A stretch of DNA of 51,001 bases from an uncultured Acidobacteriota bacterium (lineage in GTDB: Bacteria; Acidobacteriota; Polarisedimenticolia; Polarisedimenticolales; Polarisedimenticolaceae). Below, one piece after another: positions 1-8,549 of the stretch (position 1 is the first letter of the stretch; every line of letters starts with the position of its first letter). The notes under the pieces were generated by a model. That model did no database searches, was not told the origin of the DNA, and saw nothing but the letters and a program-made list of their open reading frames with translations. The translations under genes were made by a program, and so were the position numbers. Location: contig CALZKF010000001.1 of the NCBI GenBank assembly GCA_945787955.1, forward strand, positions 1 to 51,001. Reading direction: 5' to 3'.

Positions 1-1
1 C

Positions 2-1798
2 TCCACCGTGATCATCAGTTCCATCGACGGCATCGGCCCCACCAACGCCGACCGGCTGGAAGGGTTCACCATCACCGGCGGCACCGGGTTCTTCCGGGAC
101 TTCCCCGGATCCGAACCGGACCTGCTGGTGGGCGGCGGCGTATTCGTGTTCGGCAACAGTGCCCCGACCATCACCAACAACGAAATCACCGGCAACATCC
201 TGGCCGACGTGAACAATCCCGAGATCTGGTACGGCGGCGGGATCTACATCCATTCCAACAACGCCACGACCGCTCCGGCGCGGCCGGTGATCACCAACAA
301 TCTGATCACGGGAAACATAGTCGACTCCCAGGACGGCAGCAGTGAGAGCGCCGTAACGTATTCTCTCGGCGGCGGCATCTATGTCGGGTACCACTCCATC
401 CCGGTGATCGAAGGCAACACGATCCTCAGCAACCGCACCGGCGACTTGAATAAGCTGTATCAGACCGCCGCCGGAGGCGGGATGGCGGTCTACTCCCTGA
501 ACAGCCTGCCGGACACGCCGATCATCACCCGGAACGCCATCGTGGACAACACCGGCACCGATCGGGGTGGCGGCATCTCAGGCGGACCCCGGTACGACGG
601 CGACCTGGCCGTGTTCATCCCGGCCTTCGGCACCATCTCCGACAACCTGATCGAGTACAACTCGGCGGGAGAGGGGGGTGGCGTCAAATTCAACAACGTC
701 CGGTTCACCCTGATCAACAACACGGTGGTTGATAATGAGGCGGACTTCGGCGGCGGTGTGAGCATCGGCCCGACCCAGAACGTCGGTGAAGAACCGACCC
801 TGGCCAACAACATCGTAGCGCTGAACTACGCCGAGGTCGAAGCCGGCGGTCTGCACGTCGACCAGGCGGAACCGTTGGTGCGGTACAACGACATCCATGG
901 CAACCTCGCCACGTTGTACCTGAACCCCAGCGAGGTCGGAGGCGACAAGGTCGATCCTGACTACATAGGGCTGAACGGCAATATCTCGGTGGATCCGCTG
1001 TTCGTCAGCACTACGCCGGGAAGCGAAGATTACCGCTTGCAGGTCGGTAGCCCGGTCATCGACACCGGCAACAACGCCGACGCATCCACCCTGGACCTGG
1101 ACGGAAACCCCCGGACAATTGACGGAACCTACAACGGCACTTCCACCGTTGATCTTGGCGCTTTCGAATTCACTCCCGATTTCGATCTGGACGGAGCTCC
1201 GGACCTCACCGATCCCGACGACGACAATGACGGTGTGGACGACATACTGGACTGCAACGATTTCAACCCCCGCGTGAGCAACATACCCGACCCGATCGGC
1301 AACAGCCTTAATCTGGATCGGTCCGGGGTCGATGTGGTTCTGACCTGGGCAAAAGTTCGCCAGGGTCGCGCCTCCAACGTCTACCGCGGTAACTTCGCGG
1401 TGCCTGGAATATGGCCGTACGACGAAGCCTGCCTGTTCACCGAGGTGCTCGACGGCCAGGCGGTGGACAACGCCAACCCGCTGTCCAACGAAGGTTTCTA
1501 TTACTTCATAACCGCCGTCAACAGCTGTGGTGAAAGCGTCATGGGCCAGTACGTTACTGCAGGGCCGGTGAACCCGCCGATAGCCTGCGCAACCGTGAAC
1601 GGTGACTTCGATACCGACGGCGTGGCGGATCTGGACGACAACTGCCCCTTGGCCATGAACGCAGTCCAGGCTGACGGTGACCTGGACTTCGCCGGCGACG
1701 TTTGCGACAACTGCCCCCTGAACGCCAACCCATCCCAGCTCGACACCGATCTGGACGGCGCCGGTGATGCCTGCGACCTGACGGTACGCCTGACGTAA
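2..1798 (+). CDS. Right-handed beta-helix / thrombospondin type 3 surface protein (5' truncated)
   Basis: The reading frame is open to the left edge, so the N-terminus and any signal peptide lie outside the window. The first ~380 visible residues are repeated turns of the type ITNN-ITGN and GGGIYI/GGGV, which is a right-handed parallel beta-helix as found in pectate-lyase-like and surface-passenger proteins. Residues ~395-425 and ~535-590 are Asp-rich calcium-binding thrombospondin type 3 repeats (DxDxDGxxDxxDNCP). Between them is a ~100-residue fibronectin-like module with a VVLTW start and a YYFITAVNSCGE end. The protein is probably secreted or outer-membrane anchored; its ligand is unknown. 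The stop at 1796-1798 looks premature, because the adjacent frame continues the same protein to 2148 (next entry). Confidence 0.8.
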   Translation, partial: STVIISSIDGIGPTNADRLEGFTITGGTGFFRDFPGSEPDLLVGGGVFVFGNSAPTITNNEITGNILADVNNPEIWYGGGIYIHSNNATTAPARPVITNNLITGNIVDSQDGSSESAVTYSLGGGIYVGYHSIPVIEGNTILSNRTGDLNKLYQTAAGGGMAVYSLNSLPDTPIITRNAIVDNTGTDRGGGISGGPRYDGDLAVFIPAFGTISDNLIEYNSAGEGGGVKFNNVRFTLINNTVVDNEADFGGGVSIGPTQNVGEEPTLANNIVALNYAEVEAGGLHVDQAEPLVRYNDIHGNLATLYLNPSEVGGDKVDPDYIGLNGNISVDPLFVSTTPGSEDYRLQVGSPVIDTGNNADASTLDLDGNPRTIDGTYNGTSTVDLGAFEFTPDFDLDGAPDLTDPDDDNDGVDDILDCNDFNPRVSNIPDPIGNSLNLDRSGVDVVLTWAKVRQGRASNVYRGNFAVPGIWPYDEACLFTEVLDGQAVDNANPLSNEGFYYFITAVNSCGESVMGQYVTAGPVNPPIACATVNGDFDTDGVADLDDNCPLAMNAVQADGDLDFAGDVCDNCPLNANPSQLDTDLDGAGDACDLTVRLT

Positions 1799-2148
1799 GC
1801 GACTGTGCTCCCCTGGACCCGAATACATCAACAGGACCGGGAGAAATTATCGACCTGATCGTGGAACGGAGCGGCACGCATGCAGTGCTGAGCTGGGCGC
1901 CAGGGTCGCCGGCGACCCGTTACGACCTGGCGGGCGGCTTCCTGTCGGACCTGGCCGTGACCGGGGACACCAGCCTCGCCACCTGCCAGGCCGAGGACCT
2001 GAACATCACTTCGTGGACCGACACACGGCCGGAAGCGCCCTCCGGTGACGCCTACTACTATCTGGTCCGGGGCGACGCGGTTTGCGCCGGCTCTTACGGG
2101 AGCGACTCGGGAGGGTTGGAGCGACCGACCCCGGCGGCGTGCCCGTGA
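1783..2148 (+). pseudogene. Frame-shifted 3' end of the beta-helix/TSP3 protein
   Basis: This is the continuation of the preceding gene in another frame. In the upstream frame the last TSP3 repeat reads GDACDLTVRLT-stop. Restoring one base (most simply a G after 1780) gives GDACDLDGTPDVSDCAPLDP, a canonical end of a TSP3 repeat, followed by a fibronectin-like module (VERSGTHAVLSW to YYYLVRGDAVC). The frame stays open from the junction to TGA at 2146-2148 and has no start codon with a ribosome-binding site of its own. Either the gene carries a real one-base deletion or the assembly does. The same C-terminal module ends the large protein at 41528-45208, which supports reading it as part of this gene. 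Confidence 0.7.
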
Positions 2149-2331
2149 GCCGACCGCCGGCATAAGTGTTGATACGACAGGGCTTCCCCTCGAGACCGCC
2201 TGCTGATCTCCCGATCCGGCCGGATTGATGCGGTTGTCACCCCGCAATTGTTCGTTTATAGTTTTGCCTCTTTCGATCATTCGAAGTACGGTTGAGAATC
2301 CTGAAATACCGGTAATCAGAGGGCAAATCCA

Positions 2332-3066
2332 ATGAAGTTGGTTCAGAGCACATTTCTGAGTCTGGCGACCCTGGCGGTCGTCTTTATCGCAATCCTCTCG
2401 GGCTGTTCCGGGAGTGATCCTCTCAGCACAACCGTCGGCGGCCTGGTGCTGGATTTCCAGATCACCGATCCCGGTTCAACGCAATATGAAGAGGCCAGCC
2501 TCCTGCTGATCAAGGCGATTGTCCGGCCGACCTCAGCCCAAAGCCTGGAAAGCCTGGGTGGCGCAGGGATCTCATTACTCGCCAACCAGAGGCCTGAGAT
2601 GGATCTGAATGCAACCTCAAACACGATACCGGCCGCCAGTCTTCCCGCCGGCACTTACATCTTGGATGAGATCAGCTTCCTTCCCAGTGGATTTGTCCCC
2701 ATTACGCTGGTGGACAACGACGCTCCTACTGATCCGTTGTTTGACTGCATTGACCGGAAGGCCGTACTGCCCGGTGACGAATTTGAACGAGCCATAATAG
2801 CCTCGAGACTAGGCTTCCTCCCCTCCGAGCGGCTGATCTTCAGACCCGGCTCGACCATCGTGATTCCAACCGACGACGTGGTTCTCCATCCGATCAGAAT
2901 CAGGTCGGAACTGCTGATCCAGGCCTATAGGAACGCCATGACCTGTTCGGACGATGAGCTGCTTTGCCGCAATGTGTCCCAGAATACGGTGCCGCCCTGC
3001 ATCACAGGGTTCCGCGCCAACGATTTCATCACCGAACTCGAAGGGCTGGATTGGATCAGCTACTGA
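2332..3066 (+). CDS. Secreted lipoprotein of unknown function
   Basis: A 244-residue protein beginning with a hydrophobic signal segment and a clear lipobox, LSGC at residues 22-25, so it is expected to be a lipid-anchored envelope protein. I recognise no catalytic motif in the mature part. It contains several Cys residues near the C-terminus (MTCSDDELLCRN, PPCITGF). A weak purine-rich ribosome site (AGAGGG) lies 9-14 bases before ATG. It is followed after 5 bp by another lipoprotein gene on the same strand, so the two are probably cotranscribed. The 182-bp gap upstream contains no recognisable structure. Confidence 0.75.
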   Translation: MKLVQSTFLSLATLAVVFIAILSGCSGSDPLSTTVGGLVLDFQITDPGSTQYEEASLLLIKAIVRPTSAQSLESLGGAGISLLANQRPEMDLNATSNTIPAASLPAGTYILDEISFLPSGFVPITLVDNDAPTDPLFDCIDRKAVLPGDEFERAIIASRLGFLPSERLIFRPGSTIVIPTDDVVLHPIRIRSELLIQAYRNAMTCSDDELLCRNVSQNTVPPCITGFRANDFITELEGLDWISY

Positions 3067-3071
3067 ACAGG

Positions 3072-3992
3072 ATGAACACTTCTACCCCAAGGATACTGTT
3101 CCTCGCGTTTCTACTGGTGTTGCTGGCCTGCACGGTATCCTGCGATGAGATCCAGGACGACATTATCGAGGTCGGCCTGCTCCAGATCCATCCGGTACAG
3201 CCGGTCCAGACCGTTCCAACCCTTGGCGAAGACAGCATCCAGCAGACCGTCTGGACGATTCTTGAGGCATCGATCCAGTTTCCCGAGATCTCCTACGACC
3301 TGGCCTTAAGCGGCGACTGCCTCTTCCAGCAATCGTACATCTCCCTGTCCACAGGCAGCGGCGAGTGCATGCTCGGCGCCGCAGTAGCGGTATCTCCCAC
3401 GCCTACGACCGGTGTCCTCACCTTCACCGTGGAAATGGACGCCTCCCGGGTCCAACAGGTCGACATATCCTCTGGTGGTGATCTGGATGGAGACGGGGTT
3501 CTCAATGAAGACGACAACTGCCCCCTGGTCACCAACCCGGGTCAGGAGACGGTGGTGGACGTCTTCGAGGAGGAGATCGGCGAAGCCTGCGCATTCGATA
3601 CCAGCGGTGGCGTAGGTGATCCCGTGTATTTTCTGGACAATGAACTGGACGAGATTCCGGACATCGCGGACAATTGCCCCTTCCACCCGAACCCGACCCA
3701 GGAAAACACACCTGACCCGTCGCTTCCGGCCGGCTTGCCCTCTGACGGGATCGGCGATGCGTGCACCGAAAGCGCCGCGGTCTCCGTCTCCGGGCAGACG
3801 ACCTTCTCGCTGGATGTGGACGTCGATCCGTACGTCCAGGAAAGGCGGCGGATGCTCCTGGTCCTGGATTTCGGTAGTGACCTGTCCGGTATGAGCTGCA
3901 ACTGGGTTGCGGGATCCTGCGACCTGGATCCGGCCTCGATCCGGTCCTGTGTACTGAACGACAGGTTGTCCGCAGCCTCCGGTTGCCCCTGA
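3072..3992 (+). CDS. Lipoprotein with thrombospondin type 3 repeats
   Basis: A 306-residue protein. The ATG at 3072 is chosen because it gives a signal peptide starting MNTSTPRILFLAF with candidate lipobox LLAC; an in-frame start further upstream would lie inside the preceding gene. Two TSP3 calcium-binding repeats are visible around residues 140-165 (DLDGDGVLNEDDNCP) and 190-230 (DEIPDIADNCP ending GIGDAC). The flanking domains look beta-rich but I do not recognise them. The gene follows the lipoprotein at 2332 by 5 bp. Its stop lies 1 bp from the stop of the convergent regulator at 3994, leaving no room for a terminator between them. Confidence 0.78.
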   Translation: MNTSTPRILFLAFLLVLLACTVSCDEIQDDIIEVGLLQIHPVQPVQTVPTLGEDSIQQTVWTILEASIQFPEISYDLALSGDCLFQQSYISLSTGSGECMLGAAVAVSPTPTTGVLTFTVEMDASRVQQVDISSGGDLDGDGVLNEDDNCPLVTNPGQETVVDVFEEEIGEACAFDTSGGVGDPVYFLDNELDEIPDIADNCPFHPNPTQENTPDPSLPAGLPSDGIGDACTESAAVSVSGQTTFSLDVDVDPYVQERRRMLLVLDFGSDLSGMSCNWVAGSCDLDPASIRSCVLNDRLSAASGCP

Positions 3993-3993
3993 C

Positions 3994-4614
3994 TTATTTC
4001 TTTGTCGGGCGTCTCCTGCGCTGCTTGCCCGACGCCTTTTTCTCCATCTGCTCATCGATGCTGTCGGCCAGGACCGATGCCTCCACCGGCTTGGCAAAGC
4101 AATCGACGGCGCCGCATTCCCTGATCCGGGCCTCGGTTTCCGGTGTATGGAACCCGGTCATTGCAATCACAATGGTTGCGGAAGTGTCCGGGTCGGCTTT
4201 GATGGTGCGGCAGACCTGGAAACCGTCCATACCCGGCATGCGCAGATCCAGCAGGACCACATCCGGCTTGAATGTCGCAACCAGCCGGCCGGCCTCAAAG
4301 CCGTCGGAGGCGGTCATCACTTCGAACGAGTCGTTTCTGGCCCCCAGATGCTCCGCCAGGAGATCCCGGATGACACCGTCATCGTCGACCACCAGAACCC
4401 GTGAACGTCCCGACCCGGCATGGAGCTCCTCAGCCAGAGGAATTCCGTTGTCCTTCATGAACTTGACGAGATCATCGCGGCGAATCCGCCGGTGACCGCC
4501 CGGTGTCCGGAAGGCCGGCAACCTGCCGGCATTAACCCAATTAATTATGGATAGCGGCGAAACATGGCACAATTTCGCGGCTTCGAAGGTAGTGAATACT
4601 GCTTTCTCGTTCAT
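3994..4614 (-). CDS. Response regulator with N-terminal MerR/excisionase-type HTH and C-terminal receiver
   Basis: A 206-residue protein. Residues ~5-55 form an excisionase/MerR-like winged helix-turn-helix (TTFEAAKLCHVS then RTPGGHRRI), the DNA-binding half. Residues ~70-195 are a receiver domain with acidic pocket VVDDD, phospho-acceptor Asp in LLDLRMPGMDGF and the conserved Lys in FAKPV, so it should be phosphorylatable. The C-terminal tail is basic (KQRRRRPTKK). Most response regulators have the receiver first; here the order is reversed. No kinase is adjacent; the nearest histidine kinases are at 20.9-24.1 kb. The start has a strong ribosome site (AAGGTGACGGG). The leader is AT-rich with a possible TTGACA -35 box at 4681-4686. 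Confidence 0.88.
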   Translation of the reverse strand: MNEKAVFTTFEAAKLCHVSPLSIINWVNAGRLPAFRTPGGHRRIRRDDLVKFMKDNGIPLAEELHAGSGRSRVLVVDDDGVIRDLLAEHLGARNDSFEVMTASDGFEAGRLVATFKPDVVLLDLRMPGMDGFQVCRTIKADPDTSATIVIAMTGFHTPETEARIRECGAVDCFAKPVEASVLADSIDEQMEKKASGKQRRRRPTKK

Positions 4615-4621
4615 CCCGTCA

Positions 4622-4686
4622 CCTTAGGTAATTTAAGGTATTAAAATATAGAAATCCCATATTGCCAGAAATAGTCAACTTGTCAA
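4622..4686 (-). promoter_or_regulatory. Probable sigma-70 promoter and leader of the HTH-receiver gene
   Basis: On the minus strand a perfect TTGACA (4681-4686) is followed after 17 bp by AATATG (4658-4663), a weak -10. The leader downstream is strikingly AT-rich for this genome and contains an inverted repeat, CCTTA at 4622-4626 with TAAGG at 4634-4638, overlapping the ribosome site of the regulator. This could be a hairpin or an autoregulatory site; that is inference. Confidence 0.4.
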
Positions 4687-4704
4687 GAGGATATTCGGAA
4701 CGAG

Positions 4705-5922
4705 TCAGCATTCCAGCCTTACCGTCTCCACTATCCGTTGCAGCGCCTGCCGGACTACCTCCGTACGGGGGTGCCGAACGATGATATAGCCGTCCCCTTC
4801 GTAGCTTCCGGACCGTCGGCTGCCCGGCTCGGGGAGGCGAGCCTCCACGACCAGATCGCCTATCAGGTCCCTGATCCGGTCCAGCCCCAGAATCTTCCTG
4901 ATCGGGCCCTCTCCCTGCCCCCGAAGGTAGGCGGCCCCGGCTGCGTACTTCCGCTCCGGGGGCTGAAAGCGCTCGTACACCATGAGATCTGCCCAGGCGC
5001 CATAAAGGTCGATCTCGTTGGCATAGGAGATCAGGGTGGTGAACTGGGCACCCGGCGGTCGTGCCCCGACTTCCGAAACCGCGATACTGCCGTCCTGCCG
5101 GCGGAACCATTCCATATGACTGAGGGCGGTACCGACACCCAGCGCATCCAGCGCCCGGGAAGCCACATGCCGTATATCATTGTACCGGGCATCGTCCACC
5201 TCCCGGGGGATCATGACACACCACTGAATCCACGGGTTCTCCAGGACTTCGAGCGGTCCCGGGTAATAATGGCTCAGGGAGTGCCACACCTGCCGGCCGT
5301 GTATCGACACGCAATCGAAGGAGTGCTCGTCACCCCGGACGAACTCCTCCATCAGGACCGGCCGCTCCGGCGTCGGTTCGGCAGCGGCCAGAGCGGCTTC
5401 AAGGCCGGCCGGATCTTCAACCCGGTGGGTGTCTTTCCCTCCTGCGCCGTCGATCGGTTTTACGACAACCGGGTACCCGGTCTTGTCAAGGAACTCACGG
5501 ACTTGTTCCCGGCTACCCGCCAGGACATGCCTGGCGCAGGGCACTCCGGCAGCCTGCAAGGTCTCCTTCATGAGCGCCTTGTCCCGGAAGTTCCTCGCTG
5601 CCGGCACCTTCATGCCGTCGATGTCCAGGACTTCCCGGACCTGGGCCAAGGGAACTTGCAACTGTTCCAGGGCTCCCAGCAAACGATGGACGGGGCCGAG
5701 AGACCGTCCGATCCTGCGGACGGCCTCCGCAATCATTCCCGGATCAAGGGCGTCCGGCAAAACCTCACCGGCCGCCAGCCTGGACCGTATCGACTCCGGG
5801 AGGCCGGAAACCGGATCCTGACTGACCAGCCCCAGGCGAACACCTGGCAGCTCCGCCGTCGCCTTGAGAAATCTGAGCGTCGTCTCCAGGAAAAACGGCG
5901 CAACAAATACGACTACCGGCAT
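4705..5922 (-). CDS. ATP-grasp domain protein (carboxylate-amine/thiol ligase type)
   Basis: A 405-residue ATP-grasp enzyme. The ATG at 5922 is preferred over the GTG immediately before it because GGGAGG lies 6 bp upstream. An N-terminal Rossmann-like domain (residues 1-100) is followed by the ATP-binding domain: Lys in YPVVVKPIDGAGG, the EEF hinge in VLMEEFVRG and the metal-binding end SEVGARPPG. The family joins a carboxylate to an amine or thiol via an acyl-phosphate. The substrate cannot be read from the sequence. It is a clear paralog of the divergent gene at 6051: both contain SHYYP, HMEWF and E-V/I-G-x-RPPG in the same order. The 128-bp gap between them must hold both promoters. Confidence 0.82.
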   Translation of the reverse strand: MPVVVFVAPFFLETTLRFLKATAELPGVRLGLVSQDPVSGLPESIRSRLAAGEVLPDALDPGMIAEAVRRIGRSLGPVHRLLGALEQLQVPLAQVREVLDIDGMKVPAARNFRDKALMKETLQAAGVPCARHVLAGSREQVREFLDKTGYPVVVKPIDGAGGKDTHRVEDPAGLEAALAAAEPTPERPVLMEEFVRGDEHSFDCVSIHGRQVWHSLSHYYPGPLEVLENPWIQWCVMIPREVDDARYNDIRHVASRALDALGVGTALSHMEWFRRQDGSIAVSEVGARPPGAQFTTLISYANEIDLYGAWADLMVYERFQPPERKYAAGAAYLRGQGEGPIRKILGLDRIRDLIGDLVVEARLPEPGSRRSGSYEGDGYIIVRHPRTEVVRQALQRIVETVRLEC

Positions 5923-6050
5923 CACTGGCCTCCCTGCGGAACGGACGGCGCTGTCCGGCCGACTGCCGCCATGTTAACGGAAAAACGGATCCGTACCCAT
6001 TTTCAAGGGAATCGAGTTAGGATGATTCAGAAACATTCAGGAGCCTGGTC

Positions 6051-7271
6051 ATGCATGTAATTTTCGTCGAACCGGCATTCCCTAAAAACCAACGGGATTT
6101 CGTCCGTGCGCTGGCCTCTGTCGGTGCCGGTGTGACCGGGATCGGAGAGCGAGCAGTTCATGAACTGGATAACGATCTCAAGGGCTGGCTTGCGGGTTAT
6201 GAACAGGTTTCGTCGGTCTGCAATGAGAGAGAAATGCTGGATACGGTCCGCCTGATCCAGTCCCGGGGCTGGGTGGATCGTCTGGAAGCAACCATCGAAG
6301 CGCACATCCAGCCTGCAGCCAACGTTCGGGACGCGGCTGGAATCCCCGGCACCTCTCCCCGGACCGCGTTTCTGAGCCGGGACAAGCCGGCCATGAAGGA
6401 AGCTCTGCGCCGTGCCGGAATCGCCTGCGCCGCTTCCACCGGCACCGACTCCGCCCGGGAGGCCCGTCAGTTCGCCAAGGAAACCGGCTACCCGCTGATT
6501 CTCAAGCCGCGGGATGCTGCCGGCGCAGCCGGCACCTGGCGAGCAAACAACGAGGAAGAGCTGGAAACGGCAATCCGCGATTCGGGGCTCCTGGACGGCA
6601 ACTCCGTGGCAGTTGAAGAGTTCATCGAGGGCCACGAGGGTTTCTACGACACGCTGACCGTAGACGGCCAGATACGATACGAGTTCATCTCGCACTATTA
6701 CCCCAACGTGCTTGAGGCGATGAGAACCCGCTGGATCTCGCCACAACTGCTGACCACCAACCGACTGGAGGCACCGGACTACAGCGAGGTCAGAGAAATG
6801 GGTGCAAGGGTGATCCGGGAGCTGGGCATCGGAACTTCCGCAACACACATGGAATGGTTCTTTGGCCCTAAAGGTATGAAATTCTCAGAAATCGGCACCC
6901 GCCCGCCGGGGGTGGGGACATGGGACCTGTACTGCAGCGCCAACGAATTCGATCTGTACCGGGAATGGGCCCTGGCGGTGATCGGCGGGAATCCGGCAGC
7001 CGGCCCCACAAGACGTTATGCCGCCGGTTTGATCGCCCTGCGCCCGGAAACGGATGGCTTCATCCGCGGCTATTCCGGAGTGGATTCGGTGCATGACCGG
7101 TTCGGGGAACACATCATCGACACCCATTTCCCCGGCGAAGGAACTCCAACCCAGCCGGTAGAGGCAGGGTATATGGCCAACGCCTGGGTCAGGGTCCGGC
7201 ATGCGGATTACGATGTCTTGAAGGGAATACTTGATGAGATCGGCCGGACCGTTTCGGTCCACGCCGGCTGA
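6051..7271 (+). CDS. ATP-grasp domain protein, paralog of the divergent neighbour
   Basis: A 406-residue ATP-grasp ligase-like protein with ribosome site AGGAG 8 bp before ATG. Motifs in order are the ATP-lysine region YPLILKPRDAAGAAG, hinge VAVEEFIEG, ISHYYPN, THMEWF and the metal-ligand segment SEIGTRPPG. It has the same domain order and nearly the same length as the divergent protein at 4705-5922, so the pair arose by duplication. It may work with that protein, either as heteromer or in consecutive ligations. A secreted-protein gene starts 14 bp downstream. I cannot assign the substrate; no peptide synthetase or carrier protein lies nearby. Confidence 0.82.
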   Translation: MHVIFVEPAFPKNQRDFVRALASVGAGVTGIGERAVHELDNDLKGWLAGYEQVSSVCNEREMLDTVRLIQSRGWVDRLEATIEAHIQPAANVRDAAGIPGTSPRTAFLSRDKPAMKEALRRAGIACAASTGTDSAREARQFAKETGYPLILKPRDAAGAAGTWRANNEEELETAIRDSGLLDGNSVAVEEFIEGHEGFYDTLTVDGQIRYEFISHYYPNVLEAMRTRWISPQLLTTNRLEAPDYSEVREMGARVIRELGIGTSATHMEWFFGPKGMKFSEIGTRPPGVGTWDLYCSANEFDLYREWALAVIGGNPAAGPTRRYAAGLIALRPETDGFIRGYSGVDSVHDRFGEHIIDTHFPGEGTPTQPVEAGYMANAWVRVRHADYDVLKGILDEIGRTVSVHAG

Positions 7272-7285
7272 CCATGGGAGACGGC

Positions 7286-8440
7286 ATGAACCTTCTCACG
7301 GCGACCTTGTTGACCCTCGTCCTGACCTGCCCGGTCTTCGCTTCCGGACCGCCGTCTTATTGGAGCGAAGATCTGTCGGGTGCTCAGGCGGTGGCCGGCA
7401 CACCGGCAGGCGCGTTGGCGACAGCCCGGGCCGGTGAGAAAGAACTGACATCAGTCCTCAATTTCAGGTTGCCTGCTGAAACCGGGGACCGGAGTCTGGA
7501 GATCAAGGGCCAGGTTCGCTCCCTGATATTTATTGAAGACGGGGCCGCTCTCCTGGCGGTGGTTCAGAAGCAGTTCAGGAAAAAAAGCTGGGACACCTTC
7601 CTCCTGAAGATCGACACCGCAACTTCCAAGACCACCCGCCTGGTCACGCTGCCCCGATCCGCTGCAGGAATGACTCTGTTGCCCGGCGCCAGGCACCTGC
7701 TGGTGGCGTGCAACCGGGAGATCCGTTCATTCACCCTGCCCGGATTCCGATCCGGGCAGCTGTACCGGTTGCCCGGCGGAAATCTGGCGCTGGCCCATTA
7801 CTCCGGCCCACTGATTCTGGTCGGCCGCACCCACGACCTTGTACTGGTCAACCTTGAAGACCCTCCGGGTGAAGAGCAGATGCCGATCCGCCAGCGGTTC
7901 GCCATCGCCAGTCCCCTGCGCTCGATGACGATCTCCGCCGACGCAACCCGGCTGTACGGGGTGACTCTGGATGGTGTGAAGGTGGAACAATCGCTGGATG
8001 CGATGGACCTCTCCGCCGCCGTCCTGCCCCAGTTGCCTGCAGTACCGGAACCGGAGGCGATCAAGGCACCGGTCGAAGTGGTGAGACCACCGGTCCGGAA
8101 AACGGTAGTTCCTCCGGAACCGCAGCCGGATGCCGAGCCGCAAGCACAGGCCGATGCCACCGATTTCCAGCTGTTCGGCACGCTGCAGGGTGCGGCGGCA
8201 AGCCGGGTTGAATCGGTTTTGATTCTCGGCCCGAATAATATTCTCCGTGAAGCGGCAAGAGTACGGCCCGACGCCGATGGGCGTTGGGGCGTGGCAGCAC
8301 TCCCCCCCGGGCGTTACCGCATCGTTCTGGACGGCGGCGGCGGTCATGTGATTGTGTCCGAGCCCCGGTTCGCCGCTATCCAGGTGATTGAGGGTGAGGC
8401 CGTGGAGGCACCTCCGTTCGACGTCCAACGAATCCGCTGA
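7286..8440 (+). CDS. Secreted protein with propeller-like N-terminus and carboxypeptidase-regulatory-like C-terminus
   Basis: A 384-residue protein. ATG 7286 has GGGAGA upstream and starts a signal peptide (MNLLTATLLTLVLTCPVFAS, cleavage near ASG). Residues ~30-240 contain short beta-rich segments reminiscent of beta-propeller blades. Residues ~245-290 form a Pro/Glu-rich linker, and ~292-384 look like a carboxypeptidase-regulatory-like beta-sandwich (WGVAALPPGRYRIVL). No catalytic residues are evident. It is probably cotranscribed with the ATP-grasp gene 14 bp upstream. The function is unknown; it may bind a surface or partner outside the cytoplasmic membrane. Confidence 0.65.
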   Translation: MNLLTATLLTLVLTCPVFASGPPSYWSEDLSGAQAVAGTPAGALATARAGEKELTSVLNFRLPAETGDRSLEIKGQVRSLIFIEDGAALLAVVQKQFRKKSWDTFLLKIDTATSKTTRLVTLPRSAAGMTLLPGARHLLVACNREIRSFTLPGFRSGQLYRLPGGNLALAHYSGPLILVGRTHDLVLVNLEDPPGEEQMPIRQRFAIASPLRSMTISADATRLYGVTLDGVKVEQSLDAMDLSAAVLPQLPAVPEPEAIKAPVEVVRPPVRKTVVPPEPQPDAEPQAQADATDFQLFGTLQGAAASRVESVLILGPNNILREAARVRPDADGRWGVAALPPGRYRIVLDGGGGHVIVSEPRFAAIQVIEGEAVEAPPFDVQRIR

Positions 8441-8549
8441 GGAATCCCTGTCCTCCACGGAACCGCGCTGCACTCGCTCCTGTGGCAGCACAACCGGGAG
8501 ATCAAGAGTAGAATTCACGATTCCGACCGCGAATCAGGAGAACTCCCGC

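Noticed and set aside
578-1831. Long open frame on the minus strand opposite the beta-helix gene
   Set aside because: It mirrors the repetitive GC-rich coding strand, has low-complexity Val/Gly-rich translation and no ribosome site; the plus-strand beta-helix and TSP3 motifs are unmistakable.
4738-6060. 440-codon plus-strand frame opposite the first ATP-grasp gene
   Set aside because: The ATP-grasp motifs and ribosome site on the minus strand are clear; the opposite translation has no recognisable features.
4705-7271. ATP-grasp pair considered as a microviridin/graspetide-type peptide-modifying cluster
   Set aside because: No precursor peptide with a repeated core, no leader-binding domain and no dedicated protease or exporter next to the genes; the substrate is left open.
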